Below, in pieces: positions 52,740-61,936 of a stretch of DNA of 64,000 nucleotides. The stretch is from Seleniibacterium sp963677135. GTDB lineage: Bacteria > Desulfobacterota > Desulfuromonadia > Desulfuromonadales > Geopsychrobacteraceae. The DNA lies in contig CAXXLS010000014.1 of the NCBI GenBank assembly GCA_963677135.2, forward strand, positions 310,001-374,000, in the 5' to 3' direction. Under the pieces are notes generated by a model. That model ran no database searches, was not told the DNA's origin, and saw only the letters and a program-made list of their open reading frames with translations. The position numbers were made by a program, and so were the translations under genes. Position 1 is the first letter of the stretch, and each line of letters starts with the position of its first letter.

Positions 52740-53909
52740 ATGCAACCCTTCCAGTTTCTCAGCCCCGGAACACTCGATTTCGGACCCGGCCGAATCGACC
52801 GGCTGCCCGGCCATATTCTCCGCCACGGTCGCAGCATCCTCATCCTGCGGGGAGGGACATCCCTTGAGATCTCAGGATCATGGGAGAAAATCCGCACCCT
52901 GCTTCGCGACCACGCGATCTCCTGGAAAGAGGCCCAGATCCACGGCGAACCCTCGCCGGCTGATATAGACGCCATCTGCAGCACCCACCGCCATCAGGAC
53001 ATCGATTGTGTGGTCGCCATCGGGGGCGGCAGTGTTCTAGACGGGGGCAAAGCGGTGGCGGCCATGCTCGGCATGAGCGGAACGGTGAAAGACTATCTTG
53101 AGAAGGTCGGCCATAAACGCCCGGAACCACGTCGGGTTCCCCTGATAGCAATACCGACAACCTCCGGGACCGGAAGCGAAGCGACCAAAAACGCGGTTCT
53201 GTCCGAGGTCGGTCCCGAGGGCTTCAAGGCCTCCCTGCGCCATGACAGCTATATCCCCGATATCGCCCTGATCGATCCCCTGCTGATGACCGGGTGTCCG
53301 GCCGGGGTCACGGCAGCGGCCGGCATGGACGCGCTGTCGCAGTTGCTGGAATCGTTCCTGTCGACCAGGGGCACGGCGCTGACCGAGGCCCTGGCCATCA
53401 GCGGACTGGACCATATCGCCCGCGCCTTTCCCGGCGTCTGTGATGCCCTGGCGATGGATCCGGAGGCCCGCGCAAACATGGCGTACGCGGCCTATCTTTC
53501 CGGACTGACCCTGGCCAACGCGGGACTCGGAACAGTGCACGGCATAGCCGGGGTTCTAGGTGGCTTCTACCCGGTCCCCCATGGACGGATCTGCGGCGTC
53601 CTGCTGGCACCGATCATGAAAAAGACCCTCGAAAAGCTCCCCGTCGGTCATCCGGCCCTGGCGAAAATGAACCGGGCCGGAGAGATCCTGACGGGCTGCT
53701 CCTTCGGGGACCTTCATGCCGGCGCCGGCGCCCTGGTGCGCCACCTGGAACACCTTCAGCGGGCCACCGGTCTGTCCCGCCTGACCGGACTCGCCCTGAG
53801 TGCCGAGGATGTCGACCGGATCGGTTCTTATTCAGGCAACAAGAACAACCCCGTCGCCCTGACCGCAGATGAGTTGAAAACCATCCTGCAGGCATGTTCG
53901 CACCCGTAG
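52740..53909 (+). CDS. iron-containing alcohol dehydrogenase
   Basis: A 389-residue group III alcohol dehydrogenase. The start at 52740 matches family length; the frame runs back into the repeats. NAD-binding GGGSVLDGGKAVAAM near residue 95-110, PTTSGTGSEATKNAVL, then metal ligands: Asp in YIPDIALIDP region and His residues in GLGTVHGIAGVLGGFYPVPH. The usual first His of the family (in HG(L/I)AH) appears as TVHGIAG, which keeps a His but changes the flanking residue. Substrate is unknown, perhaps a primary alcohol or 1,3-propanediol type. It begins 34 bases after repeat array 2. Confidence 0.88.
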   Translation: MQPFQFLSPGTLDFGPGRIDRLPGHILRHGRSILILRGGTSLEISGSWEKIRTLLRDHAISWKEAQIHGEPSPADIDAICSTHRHQDIDCVVAIGGGSVLDGGKAVAAMLGMSGTVKDYLEKVGHKRPEPRRVPLIAIPTTSGTGSEATKNAVLSEVGPEGFKASLRHDSYIPDIALIDPLLMTGCPAGVTAAAGMDALSQLLESFLSTRGTALTEALAISGLDHIARAFPGVCDALAMDPEARANMAYAAYLSGLTLANAGLGTVHGIAGVLGGFYPVPHGRICGVLLAPIMKKTLEKLPVGHPALAKMNRAGEILTGCSFGDLHAGAGALVRHLEHLQRATGLSRLTGLALSAEDVDRIGSYSGNKNNPVALTADELKTILQACSHP

Positions 53910-54040
53910 AGGGCTCTTAAGCGACCGGATAGCCCCTGCTACCCGCCCCTGACCCTTGTCAACGATTGACCGCAAGGTTTCCGGGCAGTAAGGTGTGACC
54001 CTTTTCTTGTCCCGACAACTCTTGCCCTGAAAATCAAGAC

Positions 54041-54979
54041 ATGAACGAATTTGCCAATCTCATCCTGCAATCCGGCCGGACCGCGGTCGAACTGGCCCTG
54101 TTTGTCCTGCTGCCGGTGATGATCGTCATGCTCAGCTGCATGCGCCTGCTCGAAGCCCGGGGAATCCTCGACAAGGCGGTGACCTTGCTGACCCCGTTGC
54201 TGCGACCCCTGGGAATTCCCGGCCTGGGTGTCTTCGCCCTGCTCCAGGTGCTGTTCGTCAGTTTCGCGGCTCCCGTCGCCACCCTGGCCATGATGGATAA
54301 ATGCGGAATCAACCGCCGCCATCTGGCCGCCACCCTGGCCCTGGTCTTCGCCGGAGCGCAGGCCAACGTCGTCTTCCCGCTAAGCGCCAAGGGGCTGAAC
54401 GGACCGGCAACCCTGGGGATCTCGGCATTATGCGCCATCGTCGGTGCGGCGGCCACCTATCATCTGTTCGGTCGCGCCCTCGACAGCAGCGACGAACCGC
54501 CCGTCCCCAACCCGACCCATCCGACCGCCGACAGTCCCAAGGGGGTTCTCGACGTGGTCAACCGCGCCGGGGCCGAAGCCTTCAGCATCGCCGTCGGGGC
54601 GCTGCCGATCCTGGTTCTGCTGCTGCTGGTGGTCAATATCCTCGGAAAGCTTGGGGCGACCCCCCTGATCGAGTCATTCAGTGCGCCGCTGGCGGCCCTG
54701 GTCGATCTGCCGTCAACTGTTGCCCTGCCGATCATTACCAAGTGGATTGCCGGGGGAACCGCCATGCTCGGCGTCACCGTGGACATGCTGGAGAAGGGGC
54801 TCCTCGGGGCCAGGGATCTCAACCGGGTTGCCGGACTGATGATCAATCCCCTGGACCTGACAGGGATTTCGGTGCTGATCTCCGCCGGTCCAAGGGTCTC
54901 ATCGATCCTCAAACCGGCGGCCTGCGGTGCCCTCATCGCCATTATTCTGCGGGCCGTACTGCATCTGCTGCTCTGGTAA
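54041..54979 (+). CDS. nucleoside-recognition (Gate) domain membrane protein
   Basis: A 312-residue inner-membrane protein with about eight helices and two copies of the nucleoside-recognition/Gate domain (LGIPGLGVFALLQVLFVSFA in the first; STVALPIITKWIAGGTAMLG in the second), similar to spore maturation protein A/B. Members probably move small solutes across the membrane; the substrate is not known. It converges tightly (9 bases) with the diadenylate cyclase gene. Confidence 0.78.
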   Translation: MNEFANLILQSGRTAVELALFVLLPVMIVMLSCMRLLEARGILDKAVTLLTPLLRPLGIPGLGVFALLQVLFVSFAAPVATLAMMDKCGINRRHLAATLALVFAGAQANVVFPLSAKGLNGPATLGISALCAIVGAAATYHLFGRALDSSDEPPVPNPTHPTADSPKGVLDVVNRAGAEAFSIAVGALPILVLLLLVVNILGKLGATPLIESFSAPLAALVDLPSTVALPIITKWIAGGTAMLGVTVDMLEKGLLGARDLNRVAGLMINPLDLTGISVLISAGPRVSSILKPAACGALIAIILRAVLHLLLW

Positions 54980-54988
54980 CGGGAAGGA

Positions 54989-56170
54989 TCACGGTTTCTG
55001 CCCAACCTGTCTGACCTGGACCTTGACCGTCGTCGGGCTGATCTTTTCGACATCGATGTCCGGCGGCAGCACCATCTGGGAGCTGTTGAGGGGATAGGTC
55101 TGGCGACCCAGGCCCGTCAGGGTGCCGTCCAGGGAGATCAGCAGGTCACTCTGCTTCAACTTGAACAGCTCCCGCCGCTGGCCGGTGAGCAGAACCTCGG
55201 CGCTCTCCGGTGTCACCGATTCAAAGACAAACCCCTGAGGAATATTCTGCACCTCGATGGGCACCTCGAAAGAGGTCGTAACGACCGCGGCGCCGGGCAC
55301 CAGGACCACCCAGACAATGGCCGTGATCACGAGGGAGGCCGCCATCCTCAGCAGCATGAGCAACCAGGACCGCAGCTGGTTCCTGCTGCTGCCCAGCGCC
55401 TCCAGGTCGGCGCTGAAACCCCTGATCTGCTGCAGCAGGGCTTCGCTGTCGGAAATCCGTTCGAGCAGCCCTTCTCTGGCGACGGAAATACCGCCACTTT
55501 CTTCGGAAACCACCAGCACCAGGGCATCGCATTTTTCCGAAAGACCGATTGCGGCCGCGTGCCGGGTCCCTTTCTGATTGAGCTGCTCATCACTTTCGGT
55601 CAGGGGCAGCCTGCTACCAAACCGTTCGACGCGCTCCCCCCGCAGGACGATGGCTCCGTCATGACCGGGGGACTTGGGATCAAACAGGCTGAGCAGCAAC
55701 GGCCTGCTGACGGTTCCCTCCAGCCGGAACCCCTCGGTAATGAGGGAATCCAGAGCGATCTGCCCCGGCAGCACCACCAGCGCCCCCCAGCGACGTTCCG
55801 ACAGTTCGTACATGACCCTGACCAGCAGTTCGGCCACGCCCCCCTGCCCCGGCAGGACTTTTTTCTGCCGCCAGAAGAACATGGTCCCGATATCATCGAG
55901 CACACGCCTGATTTCCTGCTGGTAAATCACCACCACAATCAGGATGACCACCACCGACAGTCCCTGCAGCACCCGGACGGTCAGGGTAAATTCCAGCTGA
56001 TTCGCGAGCAGCAGGATCATTCCGTAGGCGACCAGGCCGGCACCCAGCTTCCAGGTTCTGCGCGCCCTGAAAATAGTCAGCAGGAACCAGATGATGGCCG
56101 AGGAGAAAACAATATCGAGAATATCGAAAAAACTGATCTCACTGAGAAGAGAGAGATAATCAAGAAACAT
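54989..56170 (-). CDS. diadenylate cyclase fused to a YbbR-like region (CdaA-CdaR type)
   Basis: A 393-residue protein. Three N-terminal helices (about 14-35, 42-58, 68-85) precede a DAC domain that makes cyclic di-AMP: HDGAIV with D171-G172-A173, and GTRHAAAIGLSE at 201-212, where the canonical RHR motif reads RHA. One more helix (LLRMAASLVITAIVWVVLVP, about 273-292) leads to a periplasmic YbbR-like beta domain (FEVPIEVQNIP...). In Firmicutes the cyclase CdaA and its regulator CdaR are separate proteins; here one polypeptide carries both. Controls osmolyte and cell-wall homeostasis where studied. Confidence 0.85.
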   Translation of the reverse strand: MFLDYLSLLSEISFFDILDIVFSSAIIWFLLTIFRARRTWKLGAGLVAYGMILLLANQLEFTLTVRVLQGLSVVVILIVVVIYQQEIRRVLDDIGTMFFWRQKKVLPGQGGVAELLVRVMYELSERRWGALVVLPGQIALDSLITEGFRLEGTVSRPLLLSLFDPKSPGHDGAIVLRGERVERFGSRLPLTESDEQLNQKGTRHAAAIGLSEKCDALVLVVSEESGGISVAREGLLERISDSEALLQQIRGFSADLEALGSSRNQLRSWLLMLLRMAASLVITAIVWVVLVPGAAVVTTSFEVPIEVQNIPQGFVFESVTPESAEVLLTGQRRELFKLKQSDLLISLDGTLTGLGRQTYPLNSSQMVLPPDIDVEKISPTTVKVQVRQVGQKP

Positions 56171-56442
56171 AAGGGTCCGTCCTGGGGGGGCAATGCAAAA
56201 AAAAGAGATTGTTACGGTATTGATTCTAGCAGGTTCCGGCGGAATAGTTAAAGAAAAGCACGGAAACGAACGCCGCTGGGCGGCTGAAACACGGGTGCCT
56301 CGTCAGTCAGCCGGGGGCCCAGGCCGGGCCTGATCTTCTCAGCATAAGGAGAAAATTTGGACATTCGGAACAACTCTTTGTATAACAGCGCTTCCCCGAT
56401 AATCACGTCACCGACCAACAGAACAAGAGAAGGTAGATACCC

Positions 56443-57144
56443 ATGGATACGACACCGACAGCCCCGGCACGCCTGATCGCCATCGGCGACGTTCACGGCA
56501 TGGAGGCCCTGCTTGAGCGACTGCTTGATCAGATTTCACCGACCGCAGAGGATCAGCTGGTCTTCATGGGTGATTACATTGACCGGGGGGACCACTGCCG
56601 GGAAGCCATCGACCGGCTGATCCGGCTGAAGCAGGAGCTCCCCGACACGGTTTTCCTCCGGGGCAATCACGACCAGATGCTCATCGATGCCCTGATTGAA
56701 CAGGGGGTCGCCGATGGTCGGCGCCTGCGCGATATGTCCCCCCTGTTCCGTGAAAAAGGCCCGGCATCGGACCTGGAGAAGTTTTTAAGTATCGGCAGGG
56801 AGACCATGGCCAGTTACGGGATCACCGACCTGGCCGATCTGCCCCGCAGGCACATCGATTTTCTGCAAAGTACCCGGCTGTGGTGGCAGCAGGACATGTT
56901 TATCTTCGTCCATGCCGGAATTGCACCGGCCCTGCCGATGGCGGAACAGGATCCCTACACCCTGCTGTGGGAGCGCAACGCCCCGCCCGGACAGGGGGGG
57001 CAGGTTCACATTGTCGGCCACCAGCCGACGGATGGGGAGCCCGCCTTCGAACCGGGACGGATCAACGTTGACACCGGCGCCGTCTACGGTCACGCCCTGA
57101 CCGCCTGCGAGGTAAGGACGAAGCAGGTCTGGCAGGTCAGATAA
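56443..57144 (+). CDS. serine/threonine-type metallophosphoesterase
   Basis: A 233-residue calcineurin-like phosphoesterase with the full PPP metal-site set: GDVHG (residues about 15-19), GDYIDRG, RGNHD, HAG and the late GH in VHIVGHQPT. It resembles bacterial PrpA/ApaH-related protein phosphatases. The substrate may be phosphoproteins or a dinucleotide; being next to a c-di-AMP synthase is suggestive but not evidence. The ribosome site is GAAGG. Confidence 0.87.
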   Translation: MDTTPTAPARLIAIGDVHGMEALLERLLDQISPTAEDQLVFMGDYIDRGDHCREAIDRLIRLKQELPDTVFLRGNHDQMLIDALIEQGVADGRRLRDMSPLFREKGPASDLEKFLSIGRETMASYGITDLADLPRRHIDFLQSTRLWWQQDMFIFVHAGIAPALPMAEQDPYTLLWERNAPPGQGGQVHIVGHQPTDGEPAFEPGRINVDTGAVYGHALTACEVRTKQVWQVR

Positions 57145-57195
57145 GAGAGGACCCGCCCGGCACATAAGCAGGCCCCGGGCCGGCTCGCAGTCGGA

Positions 57196-58071
57196 TCACA
57201 CCAGGCCTTCCCGCCGTAACCGATCAATAATCGTTCCGGTCGATCGACTGCGATCCATGGTGTAGAAGTGCAGCCCCGGCACCCCCCGGCTCAACAGGTC
57301 CCGACACTGGGCCAAGGCATATTCGATCCCCAGTTCCAGCGCGGCATCACTATCCGCAGGGGTCAGCCGATCCAGGCTGCGGCGCAACAGGTCCGGAATG
57401 GAGGCCCCGCACATCCCCGCCAGGCGGTGCGTCAGCTCGACGGAATATACCGGCATGATCCCGGGTATGATCGGCACTTCGATCCCCCGGGCCCGGCACT
57501 TGTCGACAAACGCGAAGAAATACTCATTGTCGTGAAAATACTGGGTCACAATGTAATCGGCACCGCTTAGCACCTTGATACGCAGGTTCTCGATATCCCG
57601 GTCGAGGTCCGGAGAAGCGACATGCCCTTCCGGATACCCGGCGCAGCCGATGGTGAAATCGTAGCGTTCGCGGATAAAGGCGATCATATCGCTGGCATAG
57701 GGAAACCCCTGAGGATGCAGGGAAAACGATCCGTCCTTCGGTTCGTCGCCACGGACCACGAAGAGATTCTCCACGCCCATGTCCCGGAACCGGTCAAGAA
57801 CCTCCCCCAACTCGTCCGGCCCGAGCCCGGCCCCGGCGACATGGGCGACAGTCGGCAGACGGGTCGCGGTCATCAACTGGCTCACGGTCCGGTAGGTTCC
57901 TTCCTGGGTTGAGCCTCCCGCCCCGAAGGTGACCGTAAAAAAGTCCGGATTTCTGCGGCACAGGCGGGACACGACTCCGGGAAATTTCTCCCGGGCCTCG
58001 TCATTGCGCGGGGGAAAAAACTCCATGGAAATGACCGGTTGTTTACTTTTATAAAGAGCAGTTACCTGCAT
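57196..58071 (-). CDS. metF: 5,10-methylenetetrahydrofolate reductase
   Basis: A 291-residue FAD enzyme reducing methylene-THF to methyl-THF for methionine synthesis and the acetyl-CoA pathway. The start at 58071 follows GGAGAG; the frame could extend to 58119. Motifs: SMEFFPPRNDEAREKF, FFTVTFGAGGSTQEGT, NLFVVRGDEP, GCAGYPEGH, TQYFHDNEYFFAFVDKCR and PIIPGIMPVYS. All match MetF with normal length. Confidence 0.95.
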   Translation of the reverse strand: MQVTALYKSKQPVISMEFFPPRNDEAREKFPGVVSRLCRRNPDFFTVTFGAGGSTQEGTYRTVSQLMTATRLPTVAHVAGAGLGPDELGEVLDRFRDMGVENLFVVRGDEPKDGSFSLHPQGFPYASDMIAFIRERYDFTIGCAGYPEGHVASPDLDRDIENLRIKVLSGADYIVTQYFHDNEYFFAFVDKCRARGIEVPIIPGIMPVYSVELTHRLAGMCGASIPDLLRRSLDRLTPADSDAALELGIEYALAQCRDLLSRGVPGLHFYTMDRSRSTGTIIDRLRREGLV

Positions 58072-58279
58072 AAAGGTCTCTCCGGTGGCCAACGGCTCAA
58101 CAGCATCAGCATGATTCATGATAGGTCCGTAAGTGATGCTTCAATGATAGCTTAAAAGACCGGATTTGTTAACCGGCGAGACGGCAATGAAGAGACCCTT
58201 CTCCAGGCGAAGCATAACCTGAACGCCCTTTCAAAACCCGACATCGGATGCCGGGCGGCCGCCTCCTGACTCAGCCATG

Positions 58280-58402
58280 TCAGTCCCCACGATATTGCGC
58301 CAGCAGCCGCTCACGCAGCCGGAACAGCGGCGTTCTGACCGCCACCGGACAGAGCGCCGGATCGTGCAGCCGCAGGACGCCGTCCGGAAAGCGGGCCCGC
58401 AT
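58280..58402 (-). CDS. possible short ORF or 3' remnant upstream of metF
   Basis: Forty codons from ATG 58402 end at TGA 58280-58282. The product MRARFPDGVLRLHDPALCPV, then AVRTPLFRLRERLLAQYRGD, has normal-looking composition and GC-rich third positions, and the frame stays open upstream into EGDGDEPS without a start, which could be the tail of a decayed gene. The rest of 58120-58533 holds nothing I can name; no riboswitch consensus was seen before metF. Confidence 0.25.
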   Translation of the reverse strand: MRARFPDGVLRLHDPALCPVAVRTPLFRLRERLLAQYRGD

Positions 58403-58533
58403 GCTCGGTTCGTCGCCATCTCCTTCGGATAATCTTTTTCTGTGAAAGACCTTTCGAACCTGTCAGCAACCGACGTTGAATCAAAAACCTTTTAAATCAT
58501 GATGACAGGGGGCCTGGTCTGAAAATTACTCTC

Positions 58534-59520
58534 TCAGGCCTGCGCTCCGAACCGCTCACGGTCATGTTCCCTCAGATAGTCCAGCTGCGGTCCGACCGGG
58601 ATAATCCCGGTCGGGTTGATGGTTTTGTGGCTGCCGTAATAGTGGGTCTTGATATGATCAAAATCGACGGTTTCAGGAACCCCGGGGTACTGGTAGAGAT
58701 CACGCAGGTAGTTTGAGATGTTATGATAGTCCTCGATCCGTTTCAGGTTGCATTTGAAATGTCCATAATAGACGGCATCGAAACGTACCAGAGTGGTAAA
58801 CAGGCGCCAGTCCGCCTCGGTGATGGCGTCACCGACCAGGTAGCGATTTTTTGAGAGCCTGTTTTCCAGCCAGTCCAGGGTGTCAAACAGGTCGGCGAAT
58901 GCTTCCTCGTAGGCCTCCTGGGTGGTCGCAAAACCGGTGCGATAGACACCGTTGTTGATATTGTCGTAAATCCGCGCGTTGACCTGGTCGATCTCCGCGG
59001 CCAATTCAGACGGATAAAAGTCGGTCTGGACCGGCGTCAGGCGGTTGAAGGCGCTGTTGAACATGCGGATGATCTCTGCGGATTCGTTACTGACGATGGT
59101 CCCCTGCCGCCGGTCCCAGAGAACCGGGACGGTCACCCGTCCCGAATAGGAGGCGTCGGCCTTGAGATACAGCTGGTACAGGTAGTCCAGGTCCGGGACC
59201 GGGCTGTTCTTTCTGGCTTCCTGACCCAACTCCCAGCCGTTTGCAAGCATCAGGGGGTCCACCACGGTGACCCCGACGAGCTCCTGCAGTTTTTTGATCG
59301 CGCGGAAAACCAGGGTCCGGTGAGCCCACGGGCAGGCCAGGGAGACATAGAGATGATAACGATCCGCTTCGGCTTTAAAGCCACCGCGTCCGCTCGGCCC
59401 GGCACTGCCGTCGGCCGTGATCCAATTGCGAAACTGCGCTTCCTGGCGCACGAATTTTCCGCCGGTTTTGTCGGTGTCATACCATTTGTCGTGCCATTGT
59501 CCAGCTATCAATAATCCCAT
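58534..59520 (-). CDS. yqjG: glutathionyl-hydroquinone reductase (YqjG/ECM4 family)
   Basis: A 328-residue omega-type glutathione transferase family enzyme that removes glutathione from glutathionyl-hydroquinones. The catalytic Cys is C63 in YVSLACPWAHR, the same number as in E. coli YqjG; VPVLWDRRQGTIVSNESAEI is the glutathione-binding TVPVL...ESxxI motif, and the helical C-terminal domain ends in YYGSHKTINPTGIIPVGP, diagnostic of the family. Monocistronic. Confidence 0.93.
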   Translation of the reverse strand: MGLLIAGQWHDKWYDTDKTGGKFVRQEAQFRNWITADGSAGPSGRGGFKAEADRYHLYVSLACPWAHRTLVFRAIKKLQELVGVTVVDPLMLANGWELGQEARKNSPVPDLDYLYQLYLKADASYSGRVTVPVLWDRRQGTIVSNESAEIIRMFNSAFNRLTPVQTDFYPSELAAEIDQVNARIYDNINNGVYRTGFATTQEAYEEAFADLFDTLDWLENRLSKNRYLVGDAITEADWRLFTTLVRFDAVYYGHFKCNLKRIEDYHNISNYLRDLYQYPGVPETVDFDHIKTHYYGSHKTINPTGIIPVGPQLDYLREHDRERFGAQA

Positions 59521-59821
59521 AAAGCCCTTCCCGGTAAAGTCGGTTGATTCCGAAACATTTTGTACAACTCACCTTCTGCCTTCATCCTATCAAATCACTG
59601 AACCTTATTGATAGGGGCGGAGACACCCTCAGTGCATCACCCTGTCTTCTTTGACCCGCGGCAGGCGCTGGAAACTGCCGGCATACCTCGCCGGAAAGGA
59701 GCTGCCCTGAAAAAATCCCCCACCTGTGTTAAGCTGGAATACTCATGAAAATTATGTCGTTCACCAGACCATCATCTATCATTTGAATTCAAGCGATATC
59801 AGGAACACAGGACAAATCATT

Positions 59822-61936
59822 ATGAAGGCCTCCGACACCGCCCCCTATCCCCTTCACCCGTTTCAGAAACTCTCATTTATTATCGATTCGGCCGGCTATT
59901 ACCGGGCCGTTGCCGAAGCCTGTGAGCAGGCCCGGAAAACGATCTACATTCTCGGCTGGGACGTCGACAGCCGGATCGCCCTGCGTCGCGACGAAGACTC
60001 CCCGGAAGAAACCCTGGGAGAATTCGTCGATCGCCTGGCCCGGGAAAAACCCGATCTCGACATCTACATCCTGGAATGGGACTTCGCCATGTTCTATTCC
60101 CTGGAGCGTGAAGCCTGGTCCTTGCTGAGCCTGGGCTGGCTGACCCATGAGCGGGTTCATTTCGCCCTCGATGACAACCACCCGGTCGGGGCGTCCCACC
60201 ACCAGAAGATTGTCGTCATCGACGACCAGGTGGCCTTTACCGGGGGGATCGATCTGGCGAGTTTTCGCTGGGACACCTCTGAGCACCGTGCCGAGCACCC
60301 CATGCGCCAGGACAACGGAACCAGCTACGGGCCGGTCCACGATGTCCAGGTTGCAGTCAGCGGCGAGGCGGCACGCGCCCTGGGAAAACTGTCACGCCGC
60401 CGCTGGGAGCTGGCAACCGGCCAGATTCTTCCCGAACCGCAACCGGAGGGTGAGGCTCCCTGGCCGGACAGTCTCGACAGCGATCTCGAAGACGGTGAGC
60501 TCGCGCTGCTGACCACGACACCGTCCCATGACGGCATGGAAGAATGCCGGGACATCGAAAACTTCTACCTCAACGCCATTGCAGAGGCAAAACACTCCAT
60601 TTATTTTGAGAATCAGTATTTCAGTTCCCAGTCCATCTGCAAAGCTCTGCAAAAATCCCTGAAACAGGACGACGGTCCAGAAATCCTCATGGTCCTGCCC
60701 CGCTATTGCCCCGGCTGGCTGGAAGAGGAGACCATGGGGCTGTTGCGGAAGAAACTGCTTGAGGACCTGCGCAAGGCGGACGTTCACCAGCGCCTGGAAG
60801 TCTGGTACCCCCACCAGGCCGATCTGTCCGACGGGATCATCAACGTGCACAGCAAGCTCATGGTCGTCGACGAGTCACTACTGACGGTCGGATCTGCCAA
60901 TCTCAGCAACCGCTCCATGCTCTTCGATACCGAATGCAACGTGGCCCTTTACGGGCACCGGGATGAACAGACAGCCCGGGCCATCGCCGCCTTCCGCAAC
61001 CGCCTGCTCGCCGAGCACCTGGGCTGCAGCAGCGACACCGTGAGTCGGTCCATCGCCAAAAAGTCCTCCCTGCATGCCGTGCTCGATATCTCCGGAGACG
61101 GCCGACGGTTCATGAAACCGATGCCGGAAGAACCGGCGACCTCGGCCTTGGGAGACCTGCCGGCCACCGTCTTTGCCGACCCCGAAAAACCGATGGGCGT
61201 CGACAATCTTGAGGACTTCCTGGGGCTGGCAAACCGCAACGAAGACGATTCTGACCACAGGAAAACCAGAATCAGGCTGTTCGTGGGCATGATTGCAGCG
61301 GCCGTCATGCTGGCCGCCCTGTGGCGCTGGTCGCCCCTTCACCAGTGGCTGCGGCCGGACACCCTGGCAGCCGCCGCCGCTGAGGTTCGCAATACGCCGC
61401 TGATTATCCCCCTGGTCCTGGTGATCTATATCGTCGGCAGCTGCCTGATGGTCCCTGTCAACCTGCTGTTCCTGGCGACAGCCCTGAGTTTCGGACCTTA
61501 CAGCGGGTTTGCCCTGGCCCTCACGGGAAGTCTGCTCGGCGGCCTGGCCAGCTACCTGATGGGGCACTGGCTGGGGCGCGATCTGGTGCGCAAGCTGGCC
61601 GGAAAAAAACTGAACCGCCTCAGCCGCAAGCTGGCCCGACGGGGCTGGCTGGCGGTCGCCCTGGTCAGGATTATTCCCATCGCCCCCTTTACCGTGGTCA
61701 ACATGGTCGCCGGAGCCTCCCATATTACCGGACGCTCTTTCCTGATCGGCACTGCCATCGGTATGTGTCCCGGGATCCTGGCGGTCATGGTCTTTGAGGA
61801 AGGCCTCCAGAGAGCTCTGCAGCATCCGGAGGGGATCGGCTGGCTCCCTCTGGTCATCGCCCTGGTCCTTTCCACAGGACTGGTCGTCGGCGCCCGCCAG
61901 CTTTTCAGCCGCACCGAAAAACGTCGCCATGACTGA
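59822..61936 (+). CDS. phospholipase D-like protein fused to a VTT/DedA-type membrane domain
   Basis: A 704-residue protein, start at ATG 59822 (the frame runs back to 59726). Residues about 10-400 contain two HKD motifs, HHQKIVVIDDQVAFTGG and HSKLMVVDESLLTVGSANLS, as in cardiolipin synthase and PLD enzymes. After a 90-residue linker come about six helices of the VTT (SNARE-associated/DedA) domain with PVNLLFLATALSFGPYSGF, GSLLGGLASYLMGHWLGRD and VRIIPIAPFTVVNMVAGAS. The pairing suggests phospholipid exchange or transphosphatidylation linked to lipid flipping. It overlaps the following EEP gene by eight bases. The 300-base gap upstream shows no clear promoter. Confidence 0.9.
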   Translation: MKASDTAPYPLHPFQKLSFIIDSAGYYRAVAEACEQARKTIYILGWDVDSRIALRRDEDSPEETLGEFVDRLAREKPDLDIYILEWDFAMFYSLEREAWSLLSLGWLTHERVHFALDDNHPVGASHHQKIVVIDDQVAFTGGIDLASFRWDTSEHRAEHPMRQDNGTSYGPVHDVQVAVSGEAARALGKLSRRRWELATGQILPEPQPEGEAPWPDSLDSDLEDGELALLTTTPSHDGMEECRDIENFYLNAIAEAKHSIYFENQYFSSQSICKALQKSLKQDDGPEILMVLPRYCPGWLEEETMGLLRKKLLEDLRKADVHQRLEVWYPHQADLSDGIINVHSKLMVVDESLLTVGSANLSNRSMLFDTECNVALYGHRDEQTARAIAAFRNRLLAEHLGCSSDTVSRSIAKKSSLHAVLDISGDGRRFMKPMPEEPATSALGDLPATVFADPEKPMGVDNLEDFLGLANRNEDDSDHRKTRIRLFVGMIAAAVMLAALWRWSPLHQWLRPDTLAAAAAEVRNTPLIIPLVLVIYIVGSCLMVPVNLLFLATALSFGPYSGFALALTGSLLGGLASYLMGHWLGRDLVRKLAGKKLNRLSRKLARRGWLAVALVRIIPIAPFTVVNMVAGASHITGRSFLIGTAIGMCPGILAVMVFEEGLQRALQHPEGIGWLPLVIALVLSTGLVVGARQLFSRTEKRRHD

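Noticed and set aside
58120..58533. SAM or SAH riboswitch before metF
   Set aside because: No match to the consensus cores I know was found by eye.
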